Positions 24,301 to 35,222 are shown, counted from the stretch's first letter. The stretch is DNA of 64,000 nt from Pharus latifolius (GCA_019359835.1 CM033327.1:58979446-59043445); one strand, 5' to 3'. Numbers and translations: made by a program. Notes: generated from the letters alone by a model not told the origin.

Positions 24301-25571
24301 AGCTAAAGGATGGAAGAGTGCTTGAAGCTGATATTGTTGTTGTTGGTGTCGGTGGCAGACCTCTGACAACTCTCTTCAAAGGTCAAGTTGCAGAGGAGAA
24401 AGGTGGAATCAAGGTTAGTTTGCTTCTTATCTGCTTTTAACTGAAAGCATATTGTCATAGAAGTCGCTTTATTTGTTTCAGCTAATGAAATGCAGTGCTT
24501 GTGATAATAATTTTGATATTCTATCACAAAAAAGATGCAACTACGTGTTGGCTGCTTGTTACAATGAGCAACTGTATTAATATCTTTGGGCTATCTTGGC
24601 CACACTCATTGAGTTTGTTCTCGTTGACAACTTTAAGATAACTGTGTTCATCTCTTTAGGCTATCTTGGCCGCAATCATTGAGCTTGTTCTCTTTGATAT
24701 TTTGAAGATCTGACATTTGTCGATCTCCTATGTCATGCAGACTGATGCATTCTTTGAAACAAATGTTCCTGGAGTGTATGCCATTGGTGATGTGGCCACC
24801 TTCCCCCTGAAGCTGTACAATGAGTTGAGGAGAGTAGAACATGTCGACCATGCTAGGAAGTCCGCGGAGCAGGCTGTAAAGGTGAGACCATCCCGCTTCT
24901 GTTTCTCTCTGACATAGGGTTTCTAGGACAGGTATCAGACGTGGTACCATATAGTCAATAAACTTTAACAACCATCAAGTTGATTTTGAACCAGCTGAAC
25001 ACTGGCCGGTGTTTAGGGAATCTTGGTCGAGTTTTTTCTACGGTTTTTGGATAAGTTTTCATGCAACAATAATGTAAACTTAGTTGTAATTGGTGTGAGT
25101 TGTTCATAATTTGGAGTAGATGCCTAATATGTAGTGCCTAAATCGGCTGGCTTAGGATTTCTGGTCACCAGCGATTGCTGAGTTGGTTGAACCGGATTTC
25201 ATCCACTAGGCATCTGAATTGCTTTCGTCTTGGCATCTTCATTTCAGGCAATCAAGGGAAAAGAGAGCGGCGAGTCTGCTGCGGAGTATGACTACCTTCC
25301 CTACTTCTACTCCCGGTCGTTCGACCTGGCGTGGCAATTCTACGGCGACAATGTTGGTGACACGATCCTATTTGGTGACAATGACCCTGCCTCCGCCAAG
25401 CCCAAGTTCGGCTCGTACTGGATCAAGGACGGCAAGATCTTGGGCGCCTTCCTCGAAGGTGGGTCTGCCGATGAGAACAAGGCCATTGCCAAGGTTGCGA
25501 GAGCACAGCCGCCAGTTGCAGACCTAGAGGAGCTCAAGAAGGAGGGACTCCAGTTCGCCAGCAAAATCTGA
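21341..25571 (+). CDS. MDHAR: Monodehydroascorbate reductase (cytosolic/peroxisomal type)
   Basis: Ten exons join to 435 aa: 21341-21394, 21613-21684, 22175-22226, 22356-22436, 23014-23132, 23703-23922, 24085-24203, 24288-24413, 24741-24881, 25248-25571. All junctions are GT-AG and in frame. The enzyme is an FAD protein that uses NAD(P)H to reduce the monodehydroascorbate radical to ascorbate. Visible motifs are FAD-binding ILGGGVAAGYAA (residues 11-22), NAD(P)-binding VVVGGGYIGLELSAA (168-182) and the second FAD motif YAIGDVA (294-300). It ends ASKI, and SKI is a variant type-1 peroxisomal signal. There is no N-terminal transit peptide. Length and C-terminus fit the rice cytosolic/peroxisomal isoforms as I remember them. 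A polyadenylation-type AATAAA lies at 25705-25710. A Stowaway MITE sits in intron 5. Confidence 0.97.
23299..23586. mobile_element. Stowaway MITE in MDHAR intron 5
   Basis: 288 bp bounded by TA dinucleotides. The left end is CTATCTCCATTCTCAAACAT; the right end on the minus strand is CTACCTCTGTTCTCGAATAT. Both resemble the Stowaway consensus start CTCCCTCCGTTC, and both continue to a CACTTTT block. It leaves the splice sites at 23132 and 23703 intact. Confidence 0.8.
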
Positions 25572-25704
25572 AACACACTTTTCTCGGATGTACATTTCCC
25601 GTCATTTAGGTTCTCCATCGTCGCAATGTTTTACAGATGCTACACCGGCCAGTACTCGGTTTATGATTGTGATATTTGTGCCTCCAGTTACTATATGAGA
25701 TTTG

Positions 25705-25710
25705 AATAAA
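25705..25710 (+). terminator. Polyadenylation signal of MDHAR
   Basis: AATAAA, 134 bp after the stop codon. Plant near-upstream elements are loose, so this is a likely but not certain signal. Confidence 0.5.
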
Positions 25711-25898
25711 GTCTATAGCCCCTTTTGTACCTTTTGCACGGCTAGTTCTATGGCTGCTCGCATTTATCCTGACAAGGTAATGGCCGCGGCTACTTGCCTC
25801 CCGCTCCGTGGCATGGCGACATGGACCAGAAGCCGCAGTGCACGGCCGTGGTGCTCGGCCATGTTGTGTGAGGAAAATGGCGGAGGAGCAAGGCGGGA

Positions 25899-26043
25899 GC
25901 CGTGCTCGAGGTGTGTCGGGTCGTCAACGGCATGTCGTAGGTTAGTAGCTCGTCGTGGGGCCGTGCCGAGCCTGCGGCCGCCGTGGATGACATGCTCCGG
26001 TACGCGGACGCTGGATTCGCCACGTTCGACATGGCTGATATAT
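25899..26043 (+). pseudogene. Orphan duplicate of aldo/keto reductase exon 1
   Basis: One frame reads AVLEVCRVVNGMS, a TAG (25938-25940), then SSWGRAEPAAAVDDMLRYAD and AGFATFDMADI. This parallels exon 1 of the gene that starts at 26616 (CRVLNGM ... WGRIDRDAAVDAMLAYADAG ... FDMADH). It ends in the same phase at a good donor (GTAAGG after 26043). Weaker similarity extends back to about 25750. No later AKR exons follow before the intact gene. It is a truncated tandem copy; the stop and lost exons make it non-coding. Confidence 0.8.
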
Positions 26044-26615
26044 GTAAGGCCTCGTCTTCCCCATTCTGGATATCCTCGTTCATGCGCTTCGCAGCTGCTC
26101 GGTTACGAAACCCACGTTCACATTGCTATGTATACTCACATCCACTAAAAAGAATTTTTCCTTATCGGTGCCACGAGAGTGACGCCCGCATGTATCTACT
26201 TGTGAGAAGACACTAAAGAGTTTTTGATTTATAGGATGTATTTGGCTTATTTATCTTCTTAAATAAATAAGTTTAGATTTATTTTGATTTTTAGTTTAAA
26301 AAGAATTTAAATTTATAGAACAAATCTTGAATTTAAGCACTCAATTTGACCCATTTTTGACTTATCAACCAGTAAAAATCCACTCCTCGTGGTGTGTGAG
26401 GATGTGATTTAGGTTGTTATGCAAAGATTTTTCTTTTGTTTGAATTTTTTAGATTTGGAGAAACTTGCTGTAACACCTGTCTAAACACACAGAGTCGCAT
26501 GCGCTGCAGCCACTGCCCGTTATATCTTGGGGGGTGTTTGCGCCCGTGGCGATGCCAAAGAGCGCCTTATCTCTCTTCTCCAAACGCTTGCACACACGCT
26601 CTCGTACCCATAACC
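26044..26615 (+). other. Spacer and promoter region of the AKR gene
   Basis: AT-rich from 26200 to 26450, then GC-rich approaching the ATG at 26616. No separate gene is seen. Confidence 0.4.
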
Positions 26616-28344
26616 ATGTCGTCCTCCGCAGCTCGCGCCCTCTCGCCGCCGGTGGTGCCCTCGCCTCCTCTCCCCCGCCGCCTCCGTCCAGCTAGGTGCT
26701 CGGGCGGCGGCGCGGCGACGACCGAGACGGTGGCGGGGGCGGCAGCGAGGGTGGCGACAGTGAGCAATCGCGGGGACTCGCTGGCGATATGCCGGGTGCT
26801 GAACGGGATGTGGCAGACGAGCGGCGGGTGGGGCCGCATCGACCGCGACGCCGCGGTAGATGCCATGCTCGCCTACGCCGACGCCGGCCTCTCCACCTTC
26901 GACATGGCCGACCACTGTATATGTTTCCCTTGCCTCTGGTCCCTCGTTCTCTCTGGCATTCGCACAAACACGTAGTGCGCATGTTTTTTCTTTGTCCGTT
27001 TTGGTTAATTGTCAACACCTCTAGTGTTGTTAGACTATCCATGGCGTCTGTTTTCTGCTTATTGATGCAGAGACACCGTATACATAGTTGAATTGAAATC
27101 ATTCGTTTGAGAGTGATATGTTAAGTTATTATTATAAAACTGGCAAAGAATTCTGTTTCGATTGGGAGACAATATAGTGTGCTTCCCAGTTTCTGAGGCT
27201 TGCGTGTCATGTCCAATAGCAAGCTAGAATATTTGAAGTAACAACCACTGATTAGATGAGAGATTAGGTTACAGCAGTTTTAATTGGTCTTTGTTTTGAT
27301 CCAATTATATGTACTTCGCGGTTTGTAAAATGAGGAGAGCCCTGTGATACTTTTTTTTTATCTCGATATAAGATTAAGGAGCTCGAGAATTGTTACATAT
27401 ATGTTGAGAATAGATGATCTGTCTTGGCAGATGGGCCTGCGGAGGATCTGTATGGCATGTTCATCAACAGAGTCCGACGGGAGCGCCCACCCGAGTTGCT
27501 CGAAGATATCAAGGGGTTAGTGATAACTGAAAACTCTTTCATGACCTCTATTACACTGAGCTGTAGCCCTGTGCTGCATATGATTGTTTCTGAGCTATGC
27601 TGCAGGCTTACAAAGTGGGTGCCGCCTCCAGTGAAGATGACCAGAAGTTATGTTGAGGACAATATCAACAGGTCCCGGAAGAGGATGGATGTTGCTTCCT
27701 TGGACATGTTGCAGTTCCATTGGTATGGTCGGTGTAGCTTTGCTGCTTTTTTTATATAGTGTTTGGGTAGCATTGGATGTAACAATTTTTGTTAAGAATA
27801 TAGCTGCTGTAACAACTCGCATTCTCAGAGTCTGTAATTATCTTCGTTTTGTCCTAAAATAGGTGGGATTACTCGAATCTTGGATACCTGGATGCACTAA
27901 AGCATATCACTGACCTAAAGGAGGAAGGTCAGATTCTAAATCTCTTGTAAGATGGGGGCAGTTCCTTTCTGCCTTATCTTTTGCTTTCTCATGGCTTTTG
28001 ATTTTAACTGAACTCTTCTTACTGTTGCATCATATTTTTGTTCTTGGAAAATATGCAGGTAAAGTCAAGACTCTGGCTTTGACAAATTTCGATACAGAAA
28101 GGCTGCATATAATCCTGGAAAATGGAATCCCGGTCGTCAGTAACCAGGTATATTAGTTTCTATCTCCACCTCTTCAATGAGATTTGCCTTTGCTTTTCAC
28201 TAATATCCTAATATCAAAGGATTGTATGGTCGTCTGTTAAAATGGAATGCTGTAATTGTCAGGTGCAACATTCTGTTGTTGATATGCGCCCTCAGCAAAG
28301 AATGGCGGAGCTTTGCCAGCTTACTGGAGTCAAACTTATAACGT

Positions 28345-28382
<38 letters not shown>

Positions 28383-29046
28383 GAATAGAATAGAACAGAG
28401 TTAAAAAAGGCATTATTACTTGATGCAGATATGGTACAGTGATGGGTGGTCTTTTGTCTGAGAAGTTTCTGGACACCAATGTGTCAATTCCTTTTGCCGG
28501 CCCTCCTCTGAATACCCCTTCCTTGCAGAAGTACAAGAGAGTAAGCACTGTGTAACTGTATGCATCCCGTAGGACTCGCTGCCCATTTTACAGTTCTTGT
28601 CGTGCTCATTGTTGAGGTTATTACAGATGGTTGATGCTTGGGGAGGGTGGAGCCTGTTCCAGGCTTTACTTCAGACTTTAAGGAAGGTATCATTGAAACA
28701 TGGTGTTTCCATTGCAACTGTTGCTGTAAGATACATACTGAACCAGGTATCCTTCTTTCTCTGTTCATCAAAACTAGCACCAAGATATGTCATGCCTTGA
28801 ACTTTAGTTCCAATATATGTTACAACTCGTGGTTTCCTATCTTGTTCTTGTTTTCTGAAACAGTCGTCGGTTGCGGGTTCGATGGTGGGTGTGAGGCTGG
28901 GCCTCTCGGAGCACATAAAGGACACTAATGCCATATTCTCACTTGAGTTGGATGATGAGGATATGAACGCTATCACCGAGGCATCGAAGAAGGGCAGAGA
29001 TCTGATGGATATAATCGGTGATTGTGGCGATGAATACAGAGCATAG
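26616..29046 (+). CDS. Aldo/keto reductase, probably plastid-targeted
   Basis: Nine exons join to 383 aa: 26616-26916, 27431-27515, 27606-27722, 27863-27927, 28059-28147, 28263-28342, 28429-28540, 28627-28746, 28864-29046. All junctions are GT-AG and in frame. The AKR catalytic tetrad is visible: Asp96 and Tyr101 (FDMADHYGPAED), Lys132 (LTKWVPPP), His167 (QFHWWDY). The first 45 or so residues (MSSSAARALSPPVVPSPPLP, then Arg-rich) look like a chloroplast transit peptide. Such enzymes reduce carbonyls with NAD(P)H; the substrate of this subfamily is unknown to me. The length and the DMADHYGPAEDLYG block recall an Arabidopsis plastid oxidoreductase (I believe At2g27680), from memory. A partial copy of exon 1 lies 570 bp upstream. 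Confidence 0.92.
28349..28381 (+). repeat. (TC)n microsatellite in AKR intron 6
   Basis: About 16 TC units starting seven bases after the donor of exon 6 (28342). It leaves the donor GTATAA unchanged. Confidence 0.9.
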
Positions 29047-29070
29047 CAAGTGATCCAGAGAAAGTATAAG

Positions 29071-29148
29071 AACAGAAGGCCTCTGCTGCATCGAGATCAG
29101 CAAAATTTGAACAGAAGGCTTCTGCTGCATCGAGATCAGCAAAATTTG
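29071..29148 (+). repeat. 39-bp tandem duplication in the AKR 3' UTR
   Basis: Two copies of AACAGAAGGC(C/T)TCTGCTG... (29071-29109 and 29110-29148) differ at one base. It begins 25 bp after the stop codon. Confidence 0.9.
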
Positions 29149-29689
29149 TTACATTATTAGTTTGTTGGACTGTGATGAATGACCTGAATTTGAAGGCAAA
29201 CCCAACATGTTATAACTTGTAGCCAAGGTCAAAAACAGTGAGACGGCCACTTGATTTGGTTCTTGATTTTTTTTTAGAAAAAAGAAGAAATTATAGTCAA
29301 AAGTCTCCAAAATTCCAAAGACGGGAGAGACAGGCAGAATCATACCCAAACCGAAAGTAACAAAGCAACCACACATGTAAAAGATCTTCTGAGCCGGCAT
29401 ATCCCAATTTTAAAGGTGACCAGTGAGATGGCCTCAATTAAACCATGCAGGGGTAGATGACAGTAGTATAATGCATGAAACTTCTCCATTATCCATTGCA
29501 TCAGTCAAATAAAATCAAATAAAATATGAATATCAAAACGCACATGAAAAATTCTGTGATATGTGTACAGGACTGCTCTTATGAAAGAAATTTATTGGGA
29601 AGCAAACATAGCATCCCCTGCGGCTCCACACACAGCAATCTCCTATACTCGTTCCCGCCCAAAAAAGGCAAAGCACAAAGGAATCATCT
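29149..29689. other. Intergenic DNA, no gene seen
   Basis: Short spacer between the AKR 3' end and the MULE. Nothing recognised. Confidence 0.4.
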
Positions 29690-29964
29690 TCCGTTTGCAA
29701 ATTTGTTTTACGAATAAACCATAAAAAAAACAAGAATTTCAAAATTAGCCTAAAACTTTTAAAAACATCATAAATAATGTTCAGCCGCGGATCCCCATTT
29801 GCGACTGAACTTCAGTCGCGAGTCTAATTCGCGACTGATTAACTGGTATGACCCATATGCACTGCTGGTCTAGGATTACGCCACGTAGACTTTCAGTTGC
29901 GTACCTGACTCACGACTGAAACCCTCACGTTTTAGTCGCGAGTTGGATACGCAACTGAAAGCAG

Positions 29965-29971
29965 TATATAA
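29965..29971 (+). promoter_or_regulatory. TATA box in the MULE left arm
   Basis: TATATAA followed by a purine-rich leader. It sits just inside the terminal repeat, where MULE promoters usually lie. Confidence 0.4.
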
Positions 29972-30226
29972 GTCCTCACATCTGCAACACAAGTCACTTT
30001 CAGTCATTCAACTCAGCCGCAATCAAAAAACAGTACAGTGAGAAGGAAAAAAGAGAAGAGAAGGGAAAAAGGGAAGACGGGAAAAGAAAAGGAAAAAAAA
30101 GAGGAGAAAGTTTTTGGCAATTCTGAACATACAATTTTTCGATGATTATTTGATCATTAAGGTGCATATTCGTTAAATCGTAGATAACGAGCGGAGACCT
30201 TGCCACACGTATAGGGGATTGTATGA

Positions 30227-32051
30227 TGTTGGATCAAAGATGCCGACTAGAGGGGGGGGGGTGAATATGAGACTTTAAAAACTTCAAATAAAAACAAGTT
30301 TTTATACCAAAAAGAACCAAATGCAATTTAATATATTAAAGCGAGAAGATAGAGAACAAACACCACGATTTTTACCGAGGTATCGGAGACTCGCCTAGTC
30401 TCCACTAATCTTCGTTGAAGTACTCAAATCACTTGAGTTTCGCCTCAATATCCACAAAGGATATTATCACTAGTGGTTGCTTCTTATCCACTCCGGAAAG
30501 GCGAGCACCGATGCCTTGTACAAGTTTGCCGAGCCTCTCCGACAATCTCCGATCTGGAGAGGTCAATGGCCACGCCTCCGAACCGTCTAGGTGAGGGCGC
30601 TCACCAAGAGTAACAGGCAGCGAGGTCTTCTCTTGACCTCCAAACATGCACCGAGAAACTAAGTGAATGCAAATACAAAAGAACTGAAGTGCTCGGTGGA
30701 TCGGAAAACACTCAACTTGATCAAAAGATCAAGATTTTAAGTAGAAAACTAAAGCTCAAGAGTGTGTAAGAAAAGCTACTGCTTATTGTGTAAAACTTAT
30801 ACCCCAAACCCCTTTTTATAGCCTCAAGAAACAAATGAACCGTTGGAGCTAGGACTGAAAATCAGCAACTCAAACTGACAATCAGTTCACCAAACTGACA
30901 GTCAGTTACATACACAACGGCCGACAAAATTTACGGATAAAAAATAGCTAGCCGTTTGTGGTCGTTTAAGGAAACTTGAAACCCCCAACTGACAGTCAGT
31001 TATGCAAACTGACAATCAGTTCGACCAAAACAACGACCAGATCAAATAGAAACTCAGATTAAAAACAGTTGTGGTCGAAACCCAAACTGACAGTCATCAT
31101 GGGTATACTGACAGCCAGTTTAGTACAAAAATTTTTGGCCCGAAAAACACACTCTCTGGACAATTGTCAGTTAACAAAACTGATAATCCAAACTGACAGT
31201 CAGTTAGGCAAACTGACAGTCAGCATGGATAAAAATAGCTGTAAATTTTAATCCAGAAGTCCAAATGAAGTGTTTGATAGCTCATTTCAAATATATTTTA
31301 AAGGACTATATTTTTGTCAACAAAAGAAAAATCTAGATCTCTCTAGATCTTTCCATAAAATACAAAAACTCTTCTGCTGTCCAAAACTAAACTGAAAAAC
31401 CAAATAACTGACAGTCCGTTAAAAACATCCATAACTTTTGATTCAGAAATCCAAATTGAGAGTTTAATAGCTCGTTTGAAATATAATTTAAAGGGCTACA
31501 TGTTTGTCAACATAAGCAAAAGCCAGATCTACCTAGATCTTTCTAGAAAAAGCAAAAACTCTTATGCTTTCAAAACACAACTGAAAAACCAAATCTTTCA
31601 AACCAAATTCAAATCAAATCCAACCAAAAAGATGCAATGCAATGACCTAGTAATTTCTCAGTTCATGTTGGAGATATAGAGAGAACTTGCAACCCCTCTT
31701 TATATACGGTTAAAACTAAAAAATAATTTCCTAAACCGATCAAACTCCAAACACCGAGATCAGTCAAAATAAAACAAATATTACCTTAGGTCCTTTGCAT
31801 CTTTAATCATTGCAACTTTCGTTTTGGTGACCTTGCACTTGCGACCTTAACTTCCAATCTTTAACTGCGACCACAGCCAACATTGCGACCTTGCGTTTGC
31901 GACTTTGGACCTGTGACCTGCATATCTTCCCGGATCACTTGCAGACTTTACAGAAATCGCTCTGCATAGAAATAGCTCAAAGACAAGGTTAGTCCAAAAC
32001 ACTTAATGTCATCAATAATCAAAATCAACCTAAAAGGGCCTAGATGCAACA
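30227..32051. mobile_element. Solo LTR (1825 bp) inserted in the MULE
   Basis: It begins TGTTGGATC and ends GATGCAACA, so the ends are inverted TGTTG/CAACA. The flanks are a perfect 5-bp duplication TATGA (30222-30226 and 32052-32056). There is no PBS, internal domain or second LTR, so it is best read as a solo LTR left by recombination. The start includes GACTAGAGGGGGGGGGGTG. The middle (30860-31230) has many copies of ACTGACAGTCAGT, and 31240-31605 contains a diverged tandem duplication. Orientation is not determined. Confidence 0.7.
31240..31605. repeat. About 190-bp tandem duplication inside the solo LTR
   Basis: Two copies (about 31240-31405 and 31430-31595) share a block like CAGAA(G/A)TCCAAAT followed by TTTAA(T/A)AGCTC, GTCAACA.AAG, CTAGATCTTTC and CAAAAACTCTT.TG. 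Confidence 0.75.
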
Positions 32052-32056
32052 TATGA

Positions 32057-33523
32057 CACCAGGAGCAGAGACTAGGTTCACTCCCTATTCGCGGGGTGCG
32101 TCGTACTGCCACAGATGTGGTTCTACAAGTATTTCCTCGTCGGGTGACCACTGATGTCGTGGGATCAGTTCGTGTTGGGACATGATATGAGGATGGCCCG
32201 GGCTAGACTAAGTTTGAGATGGGCCACAGATTAGGCGTACCTGTGCTATCCTTCTTACACCACGAGTTTTGATTTGCTTCTCGATGATAGTGTTATCTGG
32301 CATCTGTGGACATAGCAGCATATCCAATCGGTTGCACTTCCAGGCCTTTCGTCTCTATATATGTAGGATGTTGTTTATTGGCGTACCCAAATTCTTCTAG
32401 TTTTCTTAGACAGGGTTGAAGGGTACTCGCTTGAGTGAGTTATGCACCAGTTCGGCCTGCGTCAGCATGTTCCCGTACCACCACCCCGACAGTTCCCACA
32501 CCATGTCCGCAACTATGTAAATGTTAAATATTTATTAATTTTGTATCATACTTAAAAAATGATTTTTGTCAATAATTCCTTTTATCTGCAGGTAATCGAG
32601 AAAGGCTCAGGGAAAGAACGATTTCGTCATTCGGCAGCGTCCCTATGTACAAGAGTGTATGGATCAGTCTCACACACAGACGATCACAAAGGACAAACCT
32701 TACCGCCATGACATCCATTTTTCGTACTGTCGTGGTACATTTTTCGTACTGTCGTGGTACATTTTTCGTACTGTCGTGGTACTGATCTCGCACATTGTAT
32801 AGATTGGCGCCGCATCCACCAACGGCGAGTTATGAGCCCAACCGTCTTGCTAGTATCGACAAGCGCTTCGATCGATGCCTTGCAGGGCAGGTTCACTCTT
32901 CTGTGAGTACTTTAACTTACCGTAACCTTATTTTCACATTAATTGTCATTCTATAATTGCATGTTCATCGAGCCCTCTCTGCCAGTGCACATGACATGAT
33001 GGTCAGGGTGCACGATAGTGAGGGCATGCTCTGAGCTGAGATGCAGGCATTTTGTGCAGATGTCATGCAACGGTTAGATCAGATTGTTGTCGATTTTAGA
33101 GTGCTGCTGCCACCTCACTTAACCGTGATTCCTCCACCATTATCGTCAGCACCCCATCCTTTTTCCTCGCATATGCTGCCAGTGGACCGCCCTTCTTCGT
33201 TGCGCCCGCCACCTCCACAACCGCGTGTCAAGCCAGATGATAGCTCTTCAGATGAAGAGCTGGATATTACTACACACATTGTTCAACCAGACCATGGGTT
33301 GGCACAAGATTTGACGGCGAATGAGGGACAGGGTGCGACGCAGCAGGAGATCCTGGCCGAGATACAACTGCGATGTTCTGCGTGGACAAGGATGCCATCC
33401 AGACACAGCCGCATCCTATGCAGCCTTCGCACCGTGATGATGCTTCATATCTATGCAGCCGGCACAGCCTTCGCAGGCTCCACCATCTACGCAGACACCA
33501 CCGGTGACAAGACGTCGCATTAG
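32057..33523 (+). pseudogene. Plant mobile domain (PMD/MAIN-like) gene remnant in the MULE
   Basis: Fragments on the plus strand read WHLWT, DRVEGYSLE (stop) VMHQFGLRQHVPVPPPR and DFVIRQRPYVQECMD, interrupted by stops and frameshifts, then an open part from 33041 (MQAFCADVMQRLDQIVVDFR, Pro-rich, then SSSDEELDI). The QFG..Q.VP.PP signature and the basic RRRIRDRHP-like tail are typical of transposon-borne plant mobile domain proteins, related to MAIN/MAIL1. Introns with recognisable sites seem present (donor after 32516, acceptor before 32592). The solo LTR sits just upstream, separating this gene from the MULE left-arm promoter. At least three in-frame stops make it a pseudogene. The family call is by motif memory. 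Confidence 0.55.
32717..32782 (+). repeat. 22-bp tandem repeat, three copies
   Basis: ATTTTTCGTACTGTCGTGG plus TAC, three identical units (32717-32738, 32739-32760, 32761-32782) within the decayed PMD gene. There is no spacer, so it is not a CRISPR-type array. Confidence 0.95.
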
Positions 33524-33788
33524 GGATCGTCACCCCCTCTCGCTACGCACCATCGGAGTATCAGGGCCAGCGAAAGAGGGGGAGGTAGTAGTTTTATGTG
33601 GGGTTTTATCAGTTTTTCGATTTTTCTGTAGGTTTAGTTTCTCAACTTTTATACGATTCATCTTTTCTACATTTTAGCTTTTCTAATTTTCAATTTTTTT
33701 CTACTTTTCAGCTTTTCTACGATTTGTCTTTTCAACTTTCCTATAGATGTGTCTAATCAGCGATTAAATTCCTTAGAAATTTTACTTC

Positions 33789-33796
33789 TATAAATA
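33789..33796 (+). promoter_or_regulatory. TATA box before the GRF-finger remnant
   Basis: TATAAATA, 56 bp upstream of an ATG at 33852, with a short leader between them (ACTCACACTTCCCACACAAA). Confidence 0.45.
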
Positions 33797-33851
33797 AGGT
33801 TATTGAGCTCCGATCACACAACTCACACTTCCCACACAAACCTATCCGAAC

Positions 33852-34492
33852 ATGGCGGGCGAGAATAGCCGCGGCCGGAGAAGAACACATACCAAGATAA
33901 ATATATAATCAACTCGCCTAAAATAAGCGGCTTTTTATGCGTTACTTTCTGGGCTATTCTCTTTCGTTCATAAGATGAAGGACAAAGTTTAGGGTCATAC
34001 CGTTACAACTGCGGTTTGTTGTCAAAGACTATTACATCCTCCGTTTAGGGTGACTATAAGAGAATATTTTTAGAGTGTCATAAGGATGATGCTCGTAAAT
34101 GCATTTTTCTGCTTTGACTCGACTTCAAGTGGAGCACAAAGACTGCGCGTAGGATACTCTATCTTCTCTACAAAAAGAAGAGACTTCATGAGCAACTCGA
34201 TTTCATGAAGGAGGTATCGATCAATATGCACGAACTTCAACATATGTGTTATTGCAGACGTCCTTATTATTGCTCTTGTTATGGAGATATGTATCCAACA
34301 ATACGTCCTCCATAGGACTTCAACCGGTTCGATGATTCCTCTGACATAGATGATTTTACCTGCAAATGTTGAGGTGATATTAAAGTCAGTATGTCTTGCG
34401 CCTACGACATTGCCGATAGAAACTACGTATATTGTGGCTGCGAAGAGGAGAGAGATAAATGCAATTACATGTCGTGGCTCGATCCGGAGTAG
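33852..34492 (+). pseudogene. GRF-type zinc-finger protein remnant in the MULE
   Basis: A first short frame starts MAGENSRGRRRTHTKIN at 33852. After a gap that may be an intron, one frame carries two blocks. The first reads YNCGLLSKTITSSV, stop, GDYKRIFLECHKDDARKCIF, with a further stop before LDFKW. The second reads CKC, stop, GDIKVSMSCAYDIADRNYVY, then CGCEEERDKCNYMSWLDPE ending at a TAG (34490-34492). The pattern C...GR.F..C......C.FF.W.D is that of GRF zinc fingers. Internal stops show decay. GRF fingers bind nucleic acid in other proteins; what this one did in the transposon is unknown. Confidence 0.5.
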
Positions 34493-35214
34493 AATGAGGT
34501 AAAAAAGAATACTATAAATACTCTTTTAGGAGAGCTGAACACTATTTACTCAGATCAAGTGGCGCACTGCAGTTTGATCACCTTTACCTGCTGTAGATCT
34601 GGTTCCAATTGTTTTTACAACTATCACAGACGCGTACAGTTTTCTATTCTATCTACAACATTAATACTTATACTGAAAAACCTAGCATTTGGTCACTGTA
34701 AACAAAAAAAAATCCTAGCCTTCGGTCTCCGGAAACCAAAACTCTAGTTATTTTATAACTTGAAAATAACAAACTCTAACCTTCGGTTCTCAGAAACATA
34801 AATCCTAACTACCTATTTTATAACAAAAAAATTTATCAGTTAATACTCAAAAACACAACAACCTTAACATTTAGTCCCCCAAAACAAAATAAAAAGTCTA
34901 TCCCATACATGCATGAAAAAAAATTACTTTCAGTCATGAGTCGAGTACACAACTGAAAGTTTATGTGGCGCGGTTCTGGCCCAGCGGTGCATATGGGACG
35001 TGTCAACTAATCAGTTGTGAATTAGACCCGCGACTCGTGACTGTCGCGAATTGAACCCGCGACTGAAGACTATTTCTGATATTTTTAGAAGTTTCGGTTT
35101 TGAAAAAAAATAATTTAATCGGTTATTCCTAAAAAAAAATTCTCCGTACGCAGCGTGGCCGCGCCGTGGCGACCACACAACACAAGTTGGAATCCACTAA
35201 AGTTTTCCCCCTGT

Positions 35215-35222
35215 TATTTATA
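35215..35222 (+). promoter_or_regulatory. TATA-like box of the AHP gene
   Basis: TATTTATA about 50 bp before the ATG at 35270. The MULE ends at 35142, so almost all further upstream sequence is transposon. Confidence 0.5.

Larger units (their letters stand above)
29699..35142 (+). mobile_element. Mutator-like element (MULE), 5.4 kb, carrying gene remnants
   Basis: The left arm (29699-29960) and right arm (34926-35142) are diverged inverted copies of roughly 200 bp. Both have an AAT-rich outer end, AATAA(A)CC, CTT.TAAAAA.ATCA, then repeated GCGACTGA/TCAGTCGC motifs and CATATGCA(C)CGCTGG-like blocks. The flanks TCCGTTTGC (29690-29698) and TCCGTACGC (35143-35151) match at 7 of 9, as for an old Mutator 9-bp target site. 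The 500-bp element at 59508-60007 has the same end structure. Inside are a solo LTR and two decayed coding regions (plant mobile domain, GRF zinc fingers). I found no MURA-type transposase. Confidence 0.7.

Noticed and set aside
32717..32782. CRISPR-like array
   Set aside because: Units are directly adjacent with no spacers and the genome is a plant.
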